DNA of 64,000 nt, taken from assembly GCA_934045075.1 (NCBI GenBank), contig OW203747.1, positions 7,460,357 through 7,524,356 of the forward strand, in the 5' to 3' direction. The notes beneath the pieces are model-generated. The model had not been told where the DNA came from and made no database searches. It worked only from the letters and a program-made list of their open reading frames with translations. The stretch is from Yponomeuta sedellus (taxonomy: Eukaryota; Arthropoda; Insecta; Lepidoptera; Yponomeutidae). Both the position numbers and the translations under genes were made by a program. The first letter of the stretch is position 1. Each line of letters starts with the position of its first letter. This document shows, one piece after another, positions 42,540 to 54,115 of the stretch.

Positions 42540-44580
42540 TTACCCGACTGCAGCGAAGCCCAAAAGGAGGGTATGTATGTATGTAAGTATGTCCGATTCT
42601 ATGTTCCCTCATAACTCCTTAACCAATGGTCAGATTTTGTTAAACAAGGTGTCATTCGATTCGGCATTCTTGCGCGGGTGTCATAGGCTATATAAAATCA
42701 TAATTATGCGATCAGAACCGTGACGAAAAATAAAATTCGTTAAGAAGCTTCGTTAAAGTACAGCTAGGAGCCACTAGATGGCGCTGTTATATTTAGTTTA
42801 TTGAATTCGAATACTAATTTTATTGAACTACCCCTAACAGGTGTGAAATATTTAAAAAAGAATTTTGCGGATGACGTAGGTTACATAAAATCAGCATTAA
42901 TAGAGAACCAACGGAACAAAAAATAACATTTACTTCTAAGCAATTAAAGTACCACTTTTAGCCACTTGATGGCGCTGCTATATTTTATTTATTCTAATAC
43001 ATGTGTATACATTATTTCGGCTTTGGTCTACATGTAAACAAACCATTTATAGAATCGGTACAAATGCGGAAAGAAATAATTCCTATAAAGTGGTTTGATC
43101 CTTCTAGATCATTCATTTAAGTAAAAAATATAATTTTGTTTAACTACGCCTAACACGTGCAAAGTATTTAAAAGAGAATTTTGCGGGTGTCGTTGATTAC
43201 ATAAAATCAGCATTAATGGAGAACAAACGCAACACAAATAATATTCACTTCTAAGTAATTAAAGTACTGTAGCATTAGTTCCTCTACCCAACCACAGATG
43301 GCGCTGTTTGTGTTCTAAATTGCGGTATGGTTTTGTCCGAAGGCCCTACATAATATTAAACAAAATTGGATAGTATTTGAGCACTCGTCCAATCACTTCG
43401 ACCAATACTGACTGTCCACTAATAATTCGCACGACTAGTGACGTAGGTAGACTTGGGCAAAGTGTGTCCTTAGAGGGAGTTGTTATATCTCATATCTTTG
43501 CTCACCGAGACACACTATATCTCTATCATATCTCGCTCACCACTTGTGTCCTAGCTCATTGAATACGACGTCCAAAGAACAAAGTGCGCGTGGGAATAGT
43601 ATTGGGCCTGCTCGGACATCTTAAAGATCGCTGCGTACTGTTACATTTGAGACAATGTACTAGTACTGTATATTAGTACTATTAGGACTATTAGGACCTC
43701 ATAGTAGAACCATCTCAACGTTCACGTTTTGACCTTTCAGCCATAAAATATGCTTTTTTTAATATCTGTATTTTTACAGGACCATTAATTTATGATTAAT
43801 ATTTTTATTGTTGCCGTGCCACCATTATATTAGAAGTACTATGATAAAAATCAATCAAAAAATATTTTTAGTTCGAATAGTTTTTTTTCCTACGTACAAT
43901 GAAATAATTATTACCATCTAGATTATCGTAAGCCAGTTTTGTTATTTGCAAAGAACAAAAGTAGCTCGCAGAACAAGATTACTACCACAGAAATAAGCGT
44001 CCCAAAGCGCACGAAACAGACAAATCTCCTTCACCAATAAATAGTGAATTATTAATAACACAGTGAAAATATTATTATGTTATATTCGTTAGAGAAACCC
44101 AACTCTACCCAACCACAGATGGCGCTGTTTGTGTTCTAAATTGCGGTATGGTTTTGCCCGAAGGCCCTACATAGTATTAAACAAAATTGGATATTATTTG
44201 AGAGCTCGCGAATCACTTCAACCAATACTGACTGTCCACTAATAATTGGCACGACTAGTAACGTAGGTAATATACCTCGCTTTGCGCTGTGGTGCGAGTA
44301 GTACAGTTACTAATCCGTAATCCTTAGTAAGTTTCATATTGCTTCAATAAATAGATCCCTAAGTACGTGCTGTCGTGCTGAAACAACGTTTCTCTTCTTG
44401 TCTGCTGAAACCCTGTCCTACAGTACCACTTTTAGCCACTAGATGGCGCTGGCATATATTTATTCTAGTACATGTTTAAATTTACATAATATCAGCTTTG
44501 CTCTACATGTAAACAAACCGTCTATAGAAACGGTATAAGTGCTGAAAGAAATAATGCCTATAAAGTGTTTATTTCTTTTT
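42540..44580 (+). repeat. Array of diverged ~300-bp repeat units
   Basis: Segments recur: CTAACAnGTGnnAAnTATTT at 42834 and 43151 (317 apart); GTACCACTTTTAGCCACT at about 42950 and 44424; and a 170-base block at 43282-43450 and 44097-44270. Each unit contains a GATGGCGCTG core. There is no coding frame. The left start (TACCCGACTGCAGCGAAGCC at 42540) resembles a common lepidopteran repeat. Confidence 0.6.
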
Positions 44581-44956
44581 ACGCCATTCGTTTATCTCAT
44601 TAATTTAAGAAATATCAACCTCATAGGGGGTAATAATAATAATACATTACTGCAGAGGCCGAGAAGTAAGGGATTGCTGGACGAGTTTGGGATAGACGGC
44701 CGAGTCGTAGACGAAGCCGTCTAGAACGAGTCCTGCAATCCCTGTTCCGGCCGAGGATTGTATAATGCTTTTCTCAAACAATGCGAGGAAATATTAATAT
44801 TAAAATAATTACTAGGTAATTAAGAAACAATAGTTTAGTTTGCCGCCTTTTTTATTTTTTTTAATACACTAACATATTTGAGCACCATGTTTAACCGCAC
44901 AAAAACCAATACCATAGATTGTTTTTTTTTTTGTTAATCTTGCAAGTATGCTTACA

Positions 44957-45165
44957 GTGCGTTCACATTAACTTGACGCGTGAGAGAATTGGTAGCACTG
45001 AGATGTTTACTGTTACCATATTAAATAAGAAATCATTCCCATTACTTGGGGAAAATAAAAGGATTGAGGGCTTGTTTTACCATCTTCCGATTAGGTCCAA
45101 AAGCTAATTCACATGTTATGTCCTTGTTACCAATTCTCTCACGCGTCAAGTTAATGTGAACGCAC
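44957..45165 (+). mobile_element. MITE with perfect 38-bp terminal inverted repeats
   Basis: The ends 44957-44994 and 45128-45165 are exact reverse complements starting GTGCGTTCACATTAACTTGA. The 133-base centre is unlike any other part of the window. Perfect ends suggest recent movement; the superfamily is unknown. Confidence 0.8.
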
Positions 45166-45879
45166 AATACATAACTTAGTAGGTGGTAGGCTGTATGTAA
45201 TTTTTCCTTGGTCAGTTTAATTTTAGTAAGAAAATTTAAAAAGTTAGAGCAGCGGACGGTAATGGATTTTCATACTTACTTTACTGGATTAGGCCAGTAA
45301 AGTGAGGCGGGAGCCATAAAAGAGAAACTTTGTGGCTTTATTTCATGGTAATAACACAAACATTTCCGAGCATGTTTGAGAAAAAATAATTAATTTCTTA
45401 ACACTGATATTAATTTCTTACTGACACTTAGACCAAAACTAACTGAACAAAATATATAAAGTGTAGCATGTAACTCCTTTTCCCCTGTGCGGTCATAGTC
45501 AGACAAGCTGGGTTCAAAGAAGAAACAATAAATGATAAAAAAATATTTGAATGCTCTCACTGGTAACCGAAGACGGATCCTCCGTGACCTCGTACTCGTA
45601 TCGTAGGACCCATGAAATTTAAAAAAAATCTAGCTCTATTCATCTTAACGAATTTTATCTCGTTTCCTCCGAAAATAAGATTATGATTTTGTGTTAGGTT
45701 TCCTGTTCACTTGTGAGACCAAAGATTGCTTATCTACACCTAAATATTCAGTAAAATTTTTCAATGCTTTAGGGGGCCACCTCAAGATGAATTTGTTATA
45801 GTTTCATTTTAATACCGGTAATATTTTGGCATTCAGAAAACCAAGATTTTGTATGTCTCCACGCCCATGCCACAACTCT

Positions 45880-46290
45880 AAATAACTACGCCAGGCCGAA
45901 GGCCGAGCCCCATCATGCGGGTGCGAGGAAACTTGCCGCGACGAGGTTGAAGGCCGAGCTCAATACAGGTCGCGGCACGGACGAAGGCTGTGAAGCGGGC
46001 TAGAGGACTACACCCACGGCGATTCCAAATGCTGAGCTCTATTTACGCTGATGCCAAATGGAGAGACTATTAGCGCGGCCGAAGGCCGCGACAGTTACTT
46101 AAAGTTGCTGTTAGGAGGCAATCTGTCGCGCCTTTGTACAGGCCACGGCGACCAGTTATGTTCCCATTTAAAAGTCCTTATTCTAAGTAATTAGCGAGAC
46201 CGAAGACTGGGCCCAGCAATGCAAGCACGAAGAATTCTACTCTGGAGATGTCGAAAGCTGAGCGCCGTTCAGGTCGAAGAGATAATTCGT
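45880..46290 (+). repeat. GC-rich degenerate repeat (GAAGGCCGAGC)
   Basis: A GC-rich island of about 400 bases in AT-rich sequence with six degenerate copies of CGAAGGCCGAGC (near 45897, 45947, 45972, 46078, 46199 and 46251). No stable reading frame. The kind of element is not recognised. Confidence 0.5.
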
Positions 46291-46712
46291 GACTATTCCA
46301 GTCCCCACCTACAATCGTTAACATTAAATAACTAGGTGCAGTGGAGCGTTTTTAGGCTACATAAAAAACAGACAATTTATGTAAGGATAATAAAGAAAAA
46401 AATCTGTCGTTTCCTTTGCAAATATACTAGATAGTTTAACACCATTAGACCATATTCATTATACTAGCTAAAAATATCGTATGACATAAATTTTTAATGC
46501 AGGCAGGTGGTACCTATGACTATATCAAACAAGTATATCAGTAAAAATATTTATGATTTGCCGAGACATGTCCATTGTCAAACAAAAGAAAATAAAGCAA
46601 TAAACTAAAATTCATTTAGGACATAAAATAATATAACGATTTAAAGCATGTAAACAGAACAGATGGACCTTTAAATTTTTTCGTTTTACTGAGTCACTAA
46701 AAGGTCAAAAAT

Positions 46713-47165
46713 AAAAAAAAATATTTAAAAAAATAAAAGAACCCGACTGCAGTGATAAATCAACTGAAAGGGAAAAAATAAGATAATTTTATTTTCAAAT
46801 GCTAATGTCGAATCAGAAGAATTCATGCTGCTTTACTTGAGGGACCAAATAATATAACTTTATAAGCATTATTTGCTCAAACTGTTGCATTTATTATTTT
46901 ATATAAAATGATGCAGTCGGGACCCATTAGAGGACTTTAAACAAACAGTAATGGGTCCCGACTGCAACATTTTATATAAAATAATAAATGCAACAGTTTG
47001 AGCAAATAATGCTTATAAAGTTATATTATTTGGTCCCTCAAGTAAAGCAGTATGAACTCTTCTGATTCGACATTAGCATTTGAAAATAAAATTATCTTAT
47101 TTTTTCCCTTTCAGTTGATTTATCACTGCAGTCGGGTTCTTTTATTTTTTTAAATATTTTTTTTT
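46713..47165. repeat. 453-bp near-perfect palindrome
   Basis: Arms 46713-46929 and 46949-47165 are 217 bases each and I count only about three mismatches; the spacer is 19 bases. Inside each arm lies CCCGACTGCAG, a word also present at 42542. No reading frame of note. Confidence 0.85.
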
Positions 47166-47559
47166 GAGATAAAGGGTCTTGGCAGACAGAGACCGATGGG
47201 TTTTGTTTTTTTTCCTTTTGAGGTGTGGAACCCTAAAAAATAACGGTCAAAAAAGTTATTTTGTCGGATAAATTGCAGAACTAAACAAACATAATATTGT
47301 GGGTGACGAAAATGAATTTTTACTAATACAAAATTTTTCTATGCAAAGTTATTTGCATTTTATTATCTATTATACGCAGGTCACATGATTATTCTATTAA
47401 AAAACAGCGGGGTGTGACATTAAATTTGTAATTCTTTGTGTAAACACATTTTTTTTAAATAAAACAACTTGAAGAATTTGAAATGAGAGATTCAAACTCG
47501 ACCCGAAAATATCGAATGTCGGTGATTCATATTCCAATTATTAGTAACTGAGCCTGTGA

Positions 47560-47989
47560 TATATAATACTATATTTAGCAGCGATAACTTTACATTTTTG
47601 TGGAAAAGTCAACCTTAACGGACCTACTCCGCAGGTCAATAAATGTAAAACTCATTGTGTTGTAAGTTATTCCACTTTATTGCACACAAAACATTTAACA
47701 GGACATTACATAAGAAATAACATGTACAAAGGCGAGCTTATCTCTGAAAGAGACTTCTAGCAAACCTTCGAAAATATATAATATTATAGTAAGCAGCGAT
47801 AACTTTACATTTTTGTGAAAAAGTCAACCTTAACGGACCTACTCCGCAGGTCAATAAAAGTAAAACTCATTGTGCTTTTAAGTAATTATACTTTACTTCA
47901 CACAAAACATTAAACAGGACATTACATAAGAAATAACGTGTACAAAGGTGAGCTTATCTTTAAAAGAGACTACCAGCAAACCTTAGAGT
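47560..47989 (+). repeat. 215-bp tandem duplication
   Basis: Units 47560-47774 and 47775-47989 are about 88-90% alike. Each ends with a segment (GTACAAAGGnGAGCTTATCT) of a repeat also seen at 4285-4360, 7245-7310 and 36060-36130. Confidence 0.75.
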
Positions 47990-48009
47990 GTCGGAGAAGC
48001 AGGTTTGAG

Positions 48010-48245
48010 GTTTCAAATACGTCAGATAAGACAGGATTAGCAGGCTAAAAAGGCCGTGGGCTGGTCACATATCCGGCAGAACCGCTGGTCGATGCGGTTC
48101 AAAGGTTTTGGAGTGGAGACCATGAACTGGCCAACGTGGCGTAGGCCGTCCACCGGCTCGTGAACTGACAATCTGAGGCAGATTCCTCGCATTGGCTGGA
48201 TAAAGATGGCCGAGAACAGAGGGTAGTGGCGTGCCTCTGGGGGAG
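48010..48245 (+). pseudogene. Decayed RTE LINE 3' fragment
   Basis: This degraded copy retains AGHISGRTAG, LEWRP-like and KMAENR-like segments in several frames. It lies directly before the 5'UTR region of the roughest/kirre-like gene and has no coding potential of its own. Confidence 0.55.
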
Positions 48246-48743
48246 GAGGAGAGGATATTTTTGTGTATTTTTGTGTAATCTTTTGTGTATTAAAAATTCA
48301 TTTTTAAAAGAAACCGCCAGAACGCTTATGAGCAAAATGGCGTCGTACAGGAATTAGTGACGTCACTGGTCAGTAAGCAAACAAACGTCAAATCGACTCT
48401 CGAGTTCTCGGATCGCGATATTTGCTGTACTATTATGTCATTATCGACTCGACCCATCCTGGCCTGGTTTTTGATAAATTGCTACATATACAAAATTATC
48501 ATGTTTTATCCAGATTTTTGTGTGTAAAAGATCATTTTTTTTTATTTTAACTATTGACAGATAGATAGAATATTCTTTATTGTACACAGAAATAACAGAA
48601 ACAGAAATTATATAAAAACTTTACTATAGTACAAATGGCGGCCTTACAAAATGATACAAATATAATAAATAAATAATGAACATATTTTTTTCCACCGTCA
48701 AACAGCCTAATATGATGATAATGATGATATTTCTTTGTTATAG

Positions 48744-48805
48744 ACGGACGAACACTAAACTAAACTACTGGCAGCTTCCAACATGCCAATTCGACCGAAC
48801 CGGAC
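48744..48805 (+). other. Probable 5'UTR part of coding exon 1
   Basis: A pyrimidine-rich stretch ending in TTCTTTGTTATAG precedes 48744, a good splice acceptor. The 62 bases up to the ATG contain the in-frame stop at 48761, so they are non-coding in the gene frame. If the acceptor is not used, transcription could instead start nearby. Confidence 0.4.
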
Positions 48806-49042
48806 ATGGCGGCGGAACACAAACGAAAATTCGAAAACGGAACTCCGCTTATAGACTGTCTGCGCACGCGCCGGGGGGATGACGATTCGAATTTCGAAAA
48901 TAGAACGCGCCTGAGATTGAACCGGAAACGGAAATGGGCAGGCATGGGGGCGGACGCTGTTTGGTTGCTGACGGTGGCTGCACTGCTCATCGGTTGCCAT
49001 GGTTTCCAGGAACAGAGATTTGCTTTCGAACCGCCGGATCAG
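48806..49042 (+). CDS. rst/kirre: roughest/kirre-like Ig adhesion protein, coding exon 1 (signal peptide)
   Basis: This exon encodes 79 codons and ends exactly on a codon boundary at a CAG|GTAG splice donor (intron starts at 49043). Residues 51-65 are a hydrophobic signal-peptide core, followed by the motif RFAFEPPDQ, which is how the first Ig domain of the Neph1/roughest/kirre family begins. An in-frame TAA at 48761 closes the frame upstream. The ATG at 48806 is the first in frame, but a second ATG at 48944 (Met47, G at -3 and +4) would give a normal-length signal peptide, and the 46 basic, polar residues before it are unusual; either start is possible. The family is a type I membrane cell-adhesion protein acting in myoblast fusion, eye-cell sorting and axon guidance in Drosophila. 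The exon is GC-richer than its surroundings. Joined to the exon at 59246 it gives a continuous Ig domain. Family assignment is firm; orthology to rst versus kirre is not decided. Confidence 0.85.
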
Positions 49043-49365
49043 GTAGTTTTTTTTTTATTTTCTCCATTTTACACAACATGACTGAAGGCTTTTTTATGAA
49101 ATTACTTTTAGAGAAAATAACTAATTCATTGATCAAAACGAGGTATTAAGTACTTCTATTAGTTTCTTAGAGATTACAGTAGGAACCGTTACAGTGAGGA
49201 GACCCGAGGTGTTAACCTACGTCAACGCTTGAGATTGTGAATCCGCAAGACACGTAATGATTAAGCCCACTCTCACTTCTAGAGAGAAATCCCATACATT
49301 ACAATGGGTGGCTATATTCTGCATTACGTGAAGAAAATGAAATGAAATAAAATAAAACTTAAATG

Positions 49366-49488
49366 ATAATACTATTTTTATTTTTTAATGCACTAACCCG
49401 TGCTAAGGAACAAATTTAAACACCTATTTAGAGGATAAAAATGTTTCTCCCGGCATGGGTGAAATTTTTAGCCTCTAAATAGGTTTTT
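49366..49488 (+). mobile_element. SINE-1 minimal foldback copy (intron 1)
   Basis: Only 123 bases: inverted end modules, a scrap of tRNA-like sequence, and the tail, forming a hairpin. Exact 12-base direct repeats AAAACTTAAATG flank it (49354-49365, 49489-49500). Confidence 0.75.
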
Positions 49489-49619
49489 AAAACTTAAATG
49501 TTCATATTTGGGTTACCATTAACAGGTGCTATATACAATATGTTAGCTTTTAGAATATACCTCGGGCTCTAGAATTAGGTTAATTGTAACACATTTGTTT
49601 ACAATTAACCTACATCTAA

Positions 49620-50920
49620 ATTTTTTAATATCGTTTTATCGAGTAAAAATCGTTTGTGAGTCTCTTAAATATGGATATTTCTTCAACATAATATGAAGGA
49701 TATGTTCCGAAATCTAGCTTTACTTTTAAAGACTGGAAATATAGGTATATTGGCAGCTTATACTGCGGGGCAGACGCTTTTCGTTAGAGAGAAATAATTT
49801 GGGCTTAATTACCACGTGAGCCCACAGGTATGCAGGTTTTCTCACCATATTTTCTTTACGGTCATTGATAAATTGTTGACTACAAACTATATGAATTTAA
49901 TTACTTCTTCAAACAAACTTTAAAGTGCCGAAAAAACTATTTATCTTCTGAGATAACACATTAATTCCATCGGTAATTAAATTAAACTTTATCAAGGTCA
50001 CATTAAGACTGAATTTTACGATCACTTTTAACGAGCCGATCGATTTAGGGATGGGAAAGAAAGATCGATAAATGTCATGGACTTGAGGGAACAATTTACC
50101 GTACAAAACTTGGAAAATTGTAAGAATGGTCGGTAGTCTTCACGTACCTATTAATATAACCAAACTTATCGATACTTAAATAAATAACCTGAGCTAGTGT
50201 GAGTGGAGGGTCCGTGGATGCAGTTGGCCAGAGATCGTGAGAGAGGCATTTGGGAGACTAATAAATATTGATGCAGCGAAAAATGTTAGGACTGTGGTGA
50301 GTGAAACCCTGGTCTTTGCTTACCCCCGCAGGATACAGACGTAAGCTTCTGTAGAATATGCAAGTTTTTGTCAAAAATCAGTGGTTATTTTAAATTAATT
50401 TTAAGATTCATTTAAATATTAAGAACAAAATCGCATCCAAAATTTTCTTATAAAAAATTATATTCACCTTTGTGCATACTAAATATTCAATTTCATACTT
50501 AAATTGCTATGTATGTAAAAAATAGACAGTCATAATGGAAGATATTTAGTTACTGATACTTAGAAAATCAACAGCTTTAAGACTACGTAATAATTTGAAA
50601 ATAATAACTTTGAGCTCAACGTCGATAATTTTATTTTTAAAATTATAATTTTCGAACAATGTTGTAAAAAAAATATATTTATCGTGAATCGATATATTTT
50701 ACTCAGGCCTAGATCGATTCATTAACACACATTTAACGATCATTCCCATTTTCTTGTTTCGAAAACAAAGTCAAAATTTTCGGAGTTTTAATACTATTTA
50801 AATGCTGATGGACGCAACAGTTGTACTATAATGAAAAAAATGAACAAACAATCGAACCAAAATTTCTTAAAACAGTGACACATCATTTTGTACGTGTGTG
50901 TAATTTTGTGTTTGTGTCAT
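49620..50920 (+). other. Low-repeat part of intron 1
   Basis: AT-rich, with a degraded SINE-4 piece (49740-49880) and a degraded LINE tail (50195-50355). Nothing coding. Confidence 0.45.
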
Positions 50921-50924
50921 TTTA

Positions 50925-51540
50925 GTGGCCTGGTTGAACCGAGTGATTGGAATCAATCACTTGACTTATGCAACGACAGACGCGGTCAGGTGGAGTATGG
51001 GTGACCGTCCCGCGACTATCACTATCGGCATTTTTCCAAGCGCTTCCTGCTTTGCAATTCACGTTAACCCGTTGGTGCCGGCTGTCATGTAATGGCAGTC
51101 ATTAAGCCATGTCAGAGTCTTTGTGGGCTTGGTAACTTCGGACGGTGAGTCCAGCCACTGTCTTACAATCCTCCACCAATCCGGACTTGGCCCCCGTGGT
51201 GGAGTATTATGGCCTAACCTTCCGATGCGAGATGACCAGTGTCCCAGCAGTGGGGACATACAGTCTATTTATTCTTACTTGTCCAATTTACTCAACAAGA
51301 TTCTAACCTTAAAATTGAGATTAGATGCCTAAACTAGACATTTTCTCGCAAATTCATGAACTATCATGAACTATGATTTTAAAATTAGCAGCGTGTTATC
51401 TAAAAGAGTGTTCCAGGTTACTTCATTTATGGAAATATGGCAATTTCGGACTAAAAAGTCACAGTTTAAGGGTAGAATCTTACTTACTAAATTGGACAAG
51501 TAAGTATAAATAGACTGTACAAGGGTTGATATCGAATGTA
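50925..51540 (-). repeat. Rep-F copy split by a MITE (intron 1)
   Basis: Rep-F at 50925-51260 resumes at 51518 (TACAAGGGTTGATATCGA). The interruption is the element at 51261-51517. Confidence 0.75.
51261..51517 (+). mobile_element. MITE with TA target duplication
   Basis: The ends are about 50-bp inverted repeats starting CAGTCTATTTATnCTTACTT, with some mismatches. The element is flanked by TA (51259-51260, 51518-51519), and the surrounding Rep-F consensus is restored when the element and one TA are removed. CAGT termini and TA duplication point to a Tc1/mariner-derived non-autonomous element. It has no coding capacity. Confidence 0.8.
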
Positions 51541-51896
51541 TTGCAAACTCGCGAATTTTGGCATTCAACCGCGTGACTACCGTCGCTGTACTATCCAGGC
51601 TGGTATTAGATAGACTGACATACAATGGAATTCGAGCCTGGTTCTCACGCATTGGTTACGGAACCCTAATAAGAATAAAAGGCAGCTGTTGGTCCGGTAA
51701 TAGGTAATGTCCCGGGAAGCTGACAAGCGCTTCTACAAAGCAATTTCACATGTGACAGACAGAAATAGACTGTCCCGAATTCCTCATAACAAAAAGAATG
51801 GCCTTTTTGTCTGTCAGGCGCGTCTGTCAATATCTATTTGCATTGTCTTGTCTGTCGGAATGTCTTCAGTATAAAATATCAGGTCCAAATACTTTA

Positions 51897-52247
51897 TACG
51901 GTAACTCAGTGGGCAGAACAATGGATCCGCAAGCGAGAGACCCCGGTTCGATCCCCAGTGAGCGCATGTACCGATGACTTTGTTTAATTTCAAAGTTACG
52001 TACATTTGCGAATTGGTAGTCGCAATACTTCACGCTATCGGTGAAAGAAAACATCGTAAAGAAATCCCATGTTTTGACTAGTCTTTCCTGTGGGCTTTGC
52101 CGACTAAGCTGTCAGGGTGGTATAGGTACTAGGCAAGCCTACGCCATCTAAAACCATGTCCCATCAGGCACTAGAACATCTGAGTAGTCACTTCACCTAT
52201 CTTGTGTGATGGCAAATGCCGCTGGACGCTGTATAAATCATCTCATT
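51897..52247 (+). mobile_element. SINE-4 copy (intron 1)
   Basis: The head with box B GGTTCGATCCCCAGTG at 51950 and the long-subtype end GACGCTGTATAAATCATCTC. A partial head of a further copy follows at 52283-52370. Confidence 0.65.
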
Positions 52248-52574
52248 ACATTGATGCTGAGGTCAATATGCTTTAGGTAACGATGGTAGCGAGCGGTAGA
52301 ACACCGACTTGTCAATCGGGAAGTCGTGGATTTGAATGACGGCATGCACCAATGATATTGTTTCCTATGTATAAATAGTATGAAAAACTAGTACCCACGA
52401 TATGGGGTCTCCTAGTGTGGGTGCCGCTGGAAATGCATCTAAATATAAGTTATGTATGAGCAATAAAATATTTTTACTTTATGTTCTAAGACCCGGCCCA
52501 CCAGAAATAGTGCCCACAAAATGAAATTACTTTTAGGACTTCAACGCTCTGGAGTACGCGCTTGGACCTTTTGT

Positions 52575-52855
52575 ATTTTTTGAAGAAGCTTATAAACGTC
52601 ACAATGCTGGGCACAGGCCTTCTCTGAGATTCGATTCCCAGTACAGGCATGTACAAATGACTGCTTTCTAAGTTATGTACGTACATTTGTGAAATTTATT
52701 AGCAGTACCACTCGCTCACGTGAAGGAAGTAGAGAGGAACCTGAGTTTCTGAGGTGTTCAACTACCTCAGCGCTTGAGATTGCCAATCCGCGATGGGCGG
52801 AAGAAAGCATATTTATGCCCTATACAGTGGGATATACATAGGTTACCCAAAAAAA
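52575..52855 (+). mobile_element. SINE-4 copy, short-tail subtype (intron 1)
   Basis: A damaged head, then box-B-like GATTCGATTCCCAGT and a body ending in CAGTGGGATATACATAGGTT. Confidence 0.55.
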
Positions 52856-52950
52856 ACCTTCACTAATATTCTTAACCGAGATATACGTTCCAATTTTGAA
52901 AATAATCCGTAACGGTACGTAATTAGTGGCCAGTCACGTCATCCTTACAC

Positions 52951-53433
52951 AAACCGGGGGGTGGGCAGCAGCGCCACATGCAGTACAATTCCACCAAACT
53001 GCGATCCCCAACCCGCATGCCCAGCGTGGGGATTATGGGCATTACCGCCTATGATACCACAACGTGGCGCTCTTTGGGGGAGGGCTGTGTACAGCGGTGG
53101 ACTAGTATAGCCTGACGACGACGTCATTCTCGAAATAGGAAAGCTGCCAATATTTTGTTTAAAGCTTTTAGTTTCACAATTAATAGATTATGTGGAGAAG
53201 AAGCTAACATAGAAACTCCACACTCATCCTTTTTAAAACAGATTTTAACCTGATTAGCAGAGAATTCTTCTTCTTCTTCTTCAGGCTATATTAGTCCACT
53301 GCTAGACATAGCCCTCCCCTAATGAGCGCCATAGCGCAAGGTTGTGCCATCATGGGGGTAATGCCCGTAATCCCCACGCTGGGCATGCGGGTTGGGGATC
53401 GCAGTTCGGTGGAATTGTACAGCAGGGGGCGCC
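52951..53433. repeat. Two Rep-G copies in opposite orientation (intron 1)
   Basis: A - strand copy (52951-53124) and a + strand copy (53267-53433) are separated by 140 bases. Transcribed together they could pair over about 160 bases. Confidence 0.65.
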
Positions 53434-53531
53434 GCAGAGTATTCAACCTGCTGAAAATTTTCCCCTAATACATAATATTAGATATTAGACGATAGATTCT
53501 GTTGGTTGGTTGCTACTTCCACTAGGACACA

Positions 53532-53837
53532 GAGTGCTTAGTGCGAGTTTGACAGATCCAATCGAATAACTTTACTACCGCTTTAATCGAGCATTGAGTA
53601 GTGAGTATGAGTAAGTTAACCGTTCGAACTGGCAAAACGCTGTCACAGTACAACTCGCACTCGCGTTAATTCGTGTTTTGGCTGGTAAAAGTGTTCACTT
53701 CTCAACGTAAGCCATTACAACTCGCACTCAGCAATTTTAATTTCCATACTTGTCTCTAGGTGGCGCTTCCTCGATGCCATAGAAATATGAATTTACGTTA
53801 ACGCGATCGAGTAGTTAAAAACTCGCACTAAGTACTC
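53532..53837 (+). mobile_element. MITE-like element (intron 1)
   Basis: Terminal inverted repeats of 19 bp (GAGTRCTTAGTGCGAGTTT, one mismatch). The interior contains two further CAACTCGCACT words. No coding sequence. Confidence 0.6.
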
Positions 53838-54034
53838 AGGTTCAAAGCCCTACTAATTGATATCCACGCCTGGTTTCCCTTTAACTAGACGTGCTGAAAG
53901 TTCTGTCCTGATCCATTATCTCCGCTCCCCTCTGTATAAACGGGGCTAAATATATCTGCCGCCCCCCATGGTAAGGAAATGTAGGGTACTCTTCTTTGAA
54001 ACGGAAATGCCTAATACATGTTTGACACTAGTCT

Positions 54035-54115
54035 TGATTTTGAAAACCTATTTAGAGGCAAAAAATCCTCTAAATAGGTTTTTAAAATTGTCCTTAGCAC
54101 GGGTCAGTGCATTAA
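54035..54115 (-). repeat. SINE-1 hairpin remnant
   Basis: Tail modules face each other around a few bases (CTATTTAGAGG and CCTCTAAATAG), followed by the end module. There is no tRNA-like part. Confidence 0.55.

Noticed and set aside
42540..44580. CRISPR-like or regularly spaced array
   Set aside because: The genome is eukaryotic and the units are long, diverged and irregularly spaced.
48676..49000. Other frames over coding exon 1 (both strands)
   Set aside because: Only the 48806 frame has a signal peptide, the RFAFEPPDQ motif and a donor in phase with exon 2.
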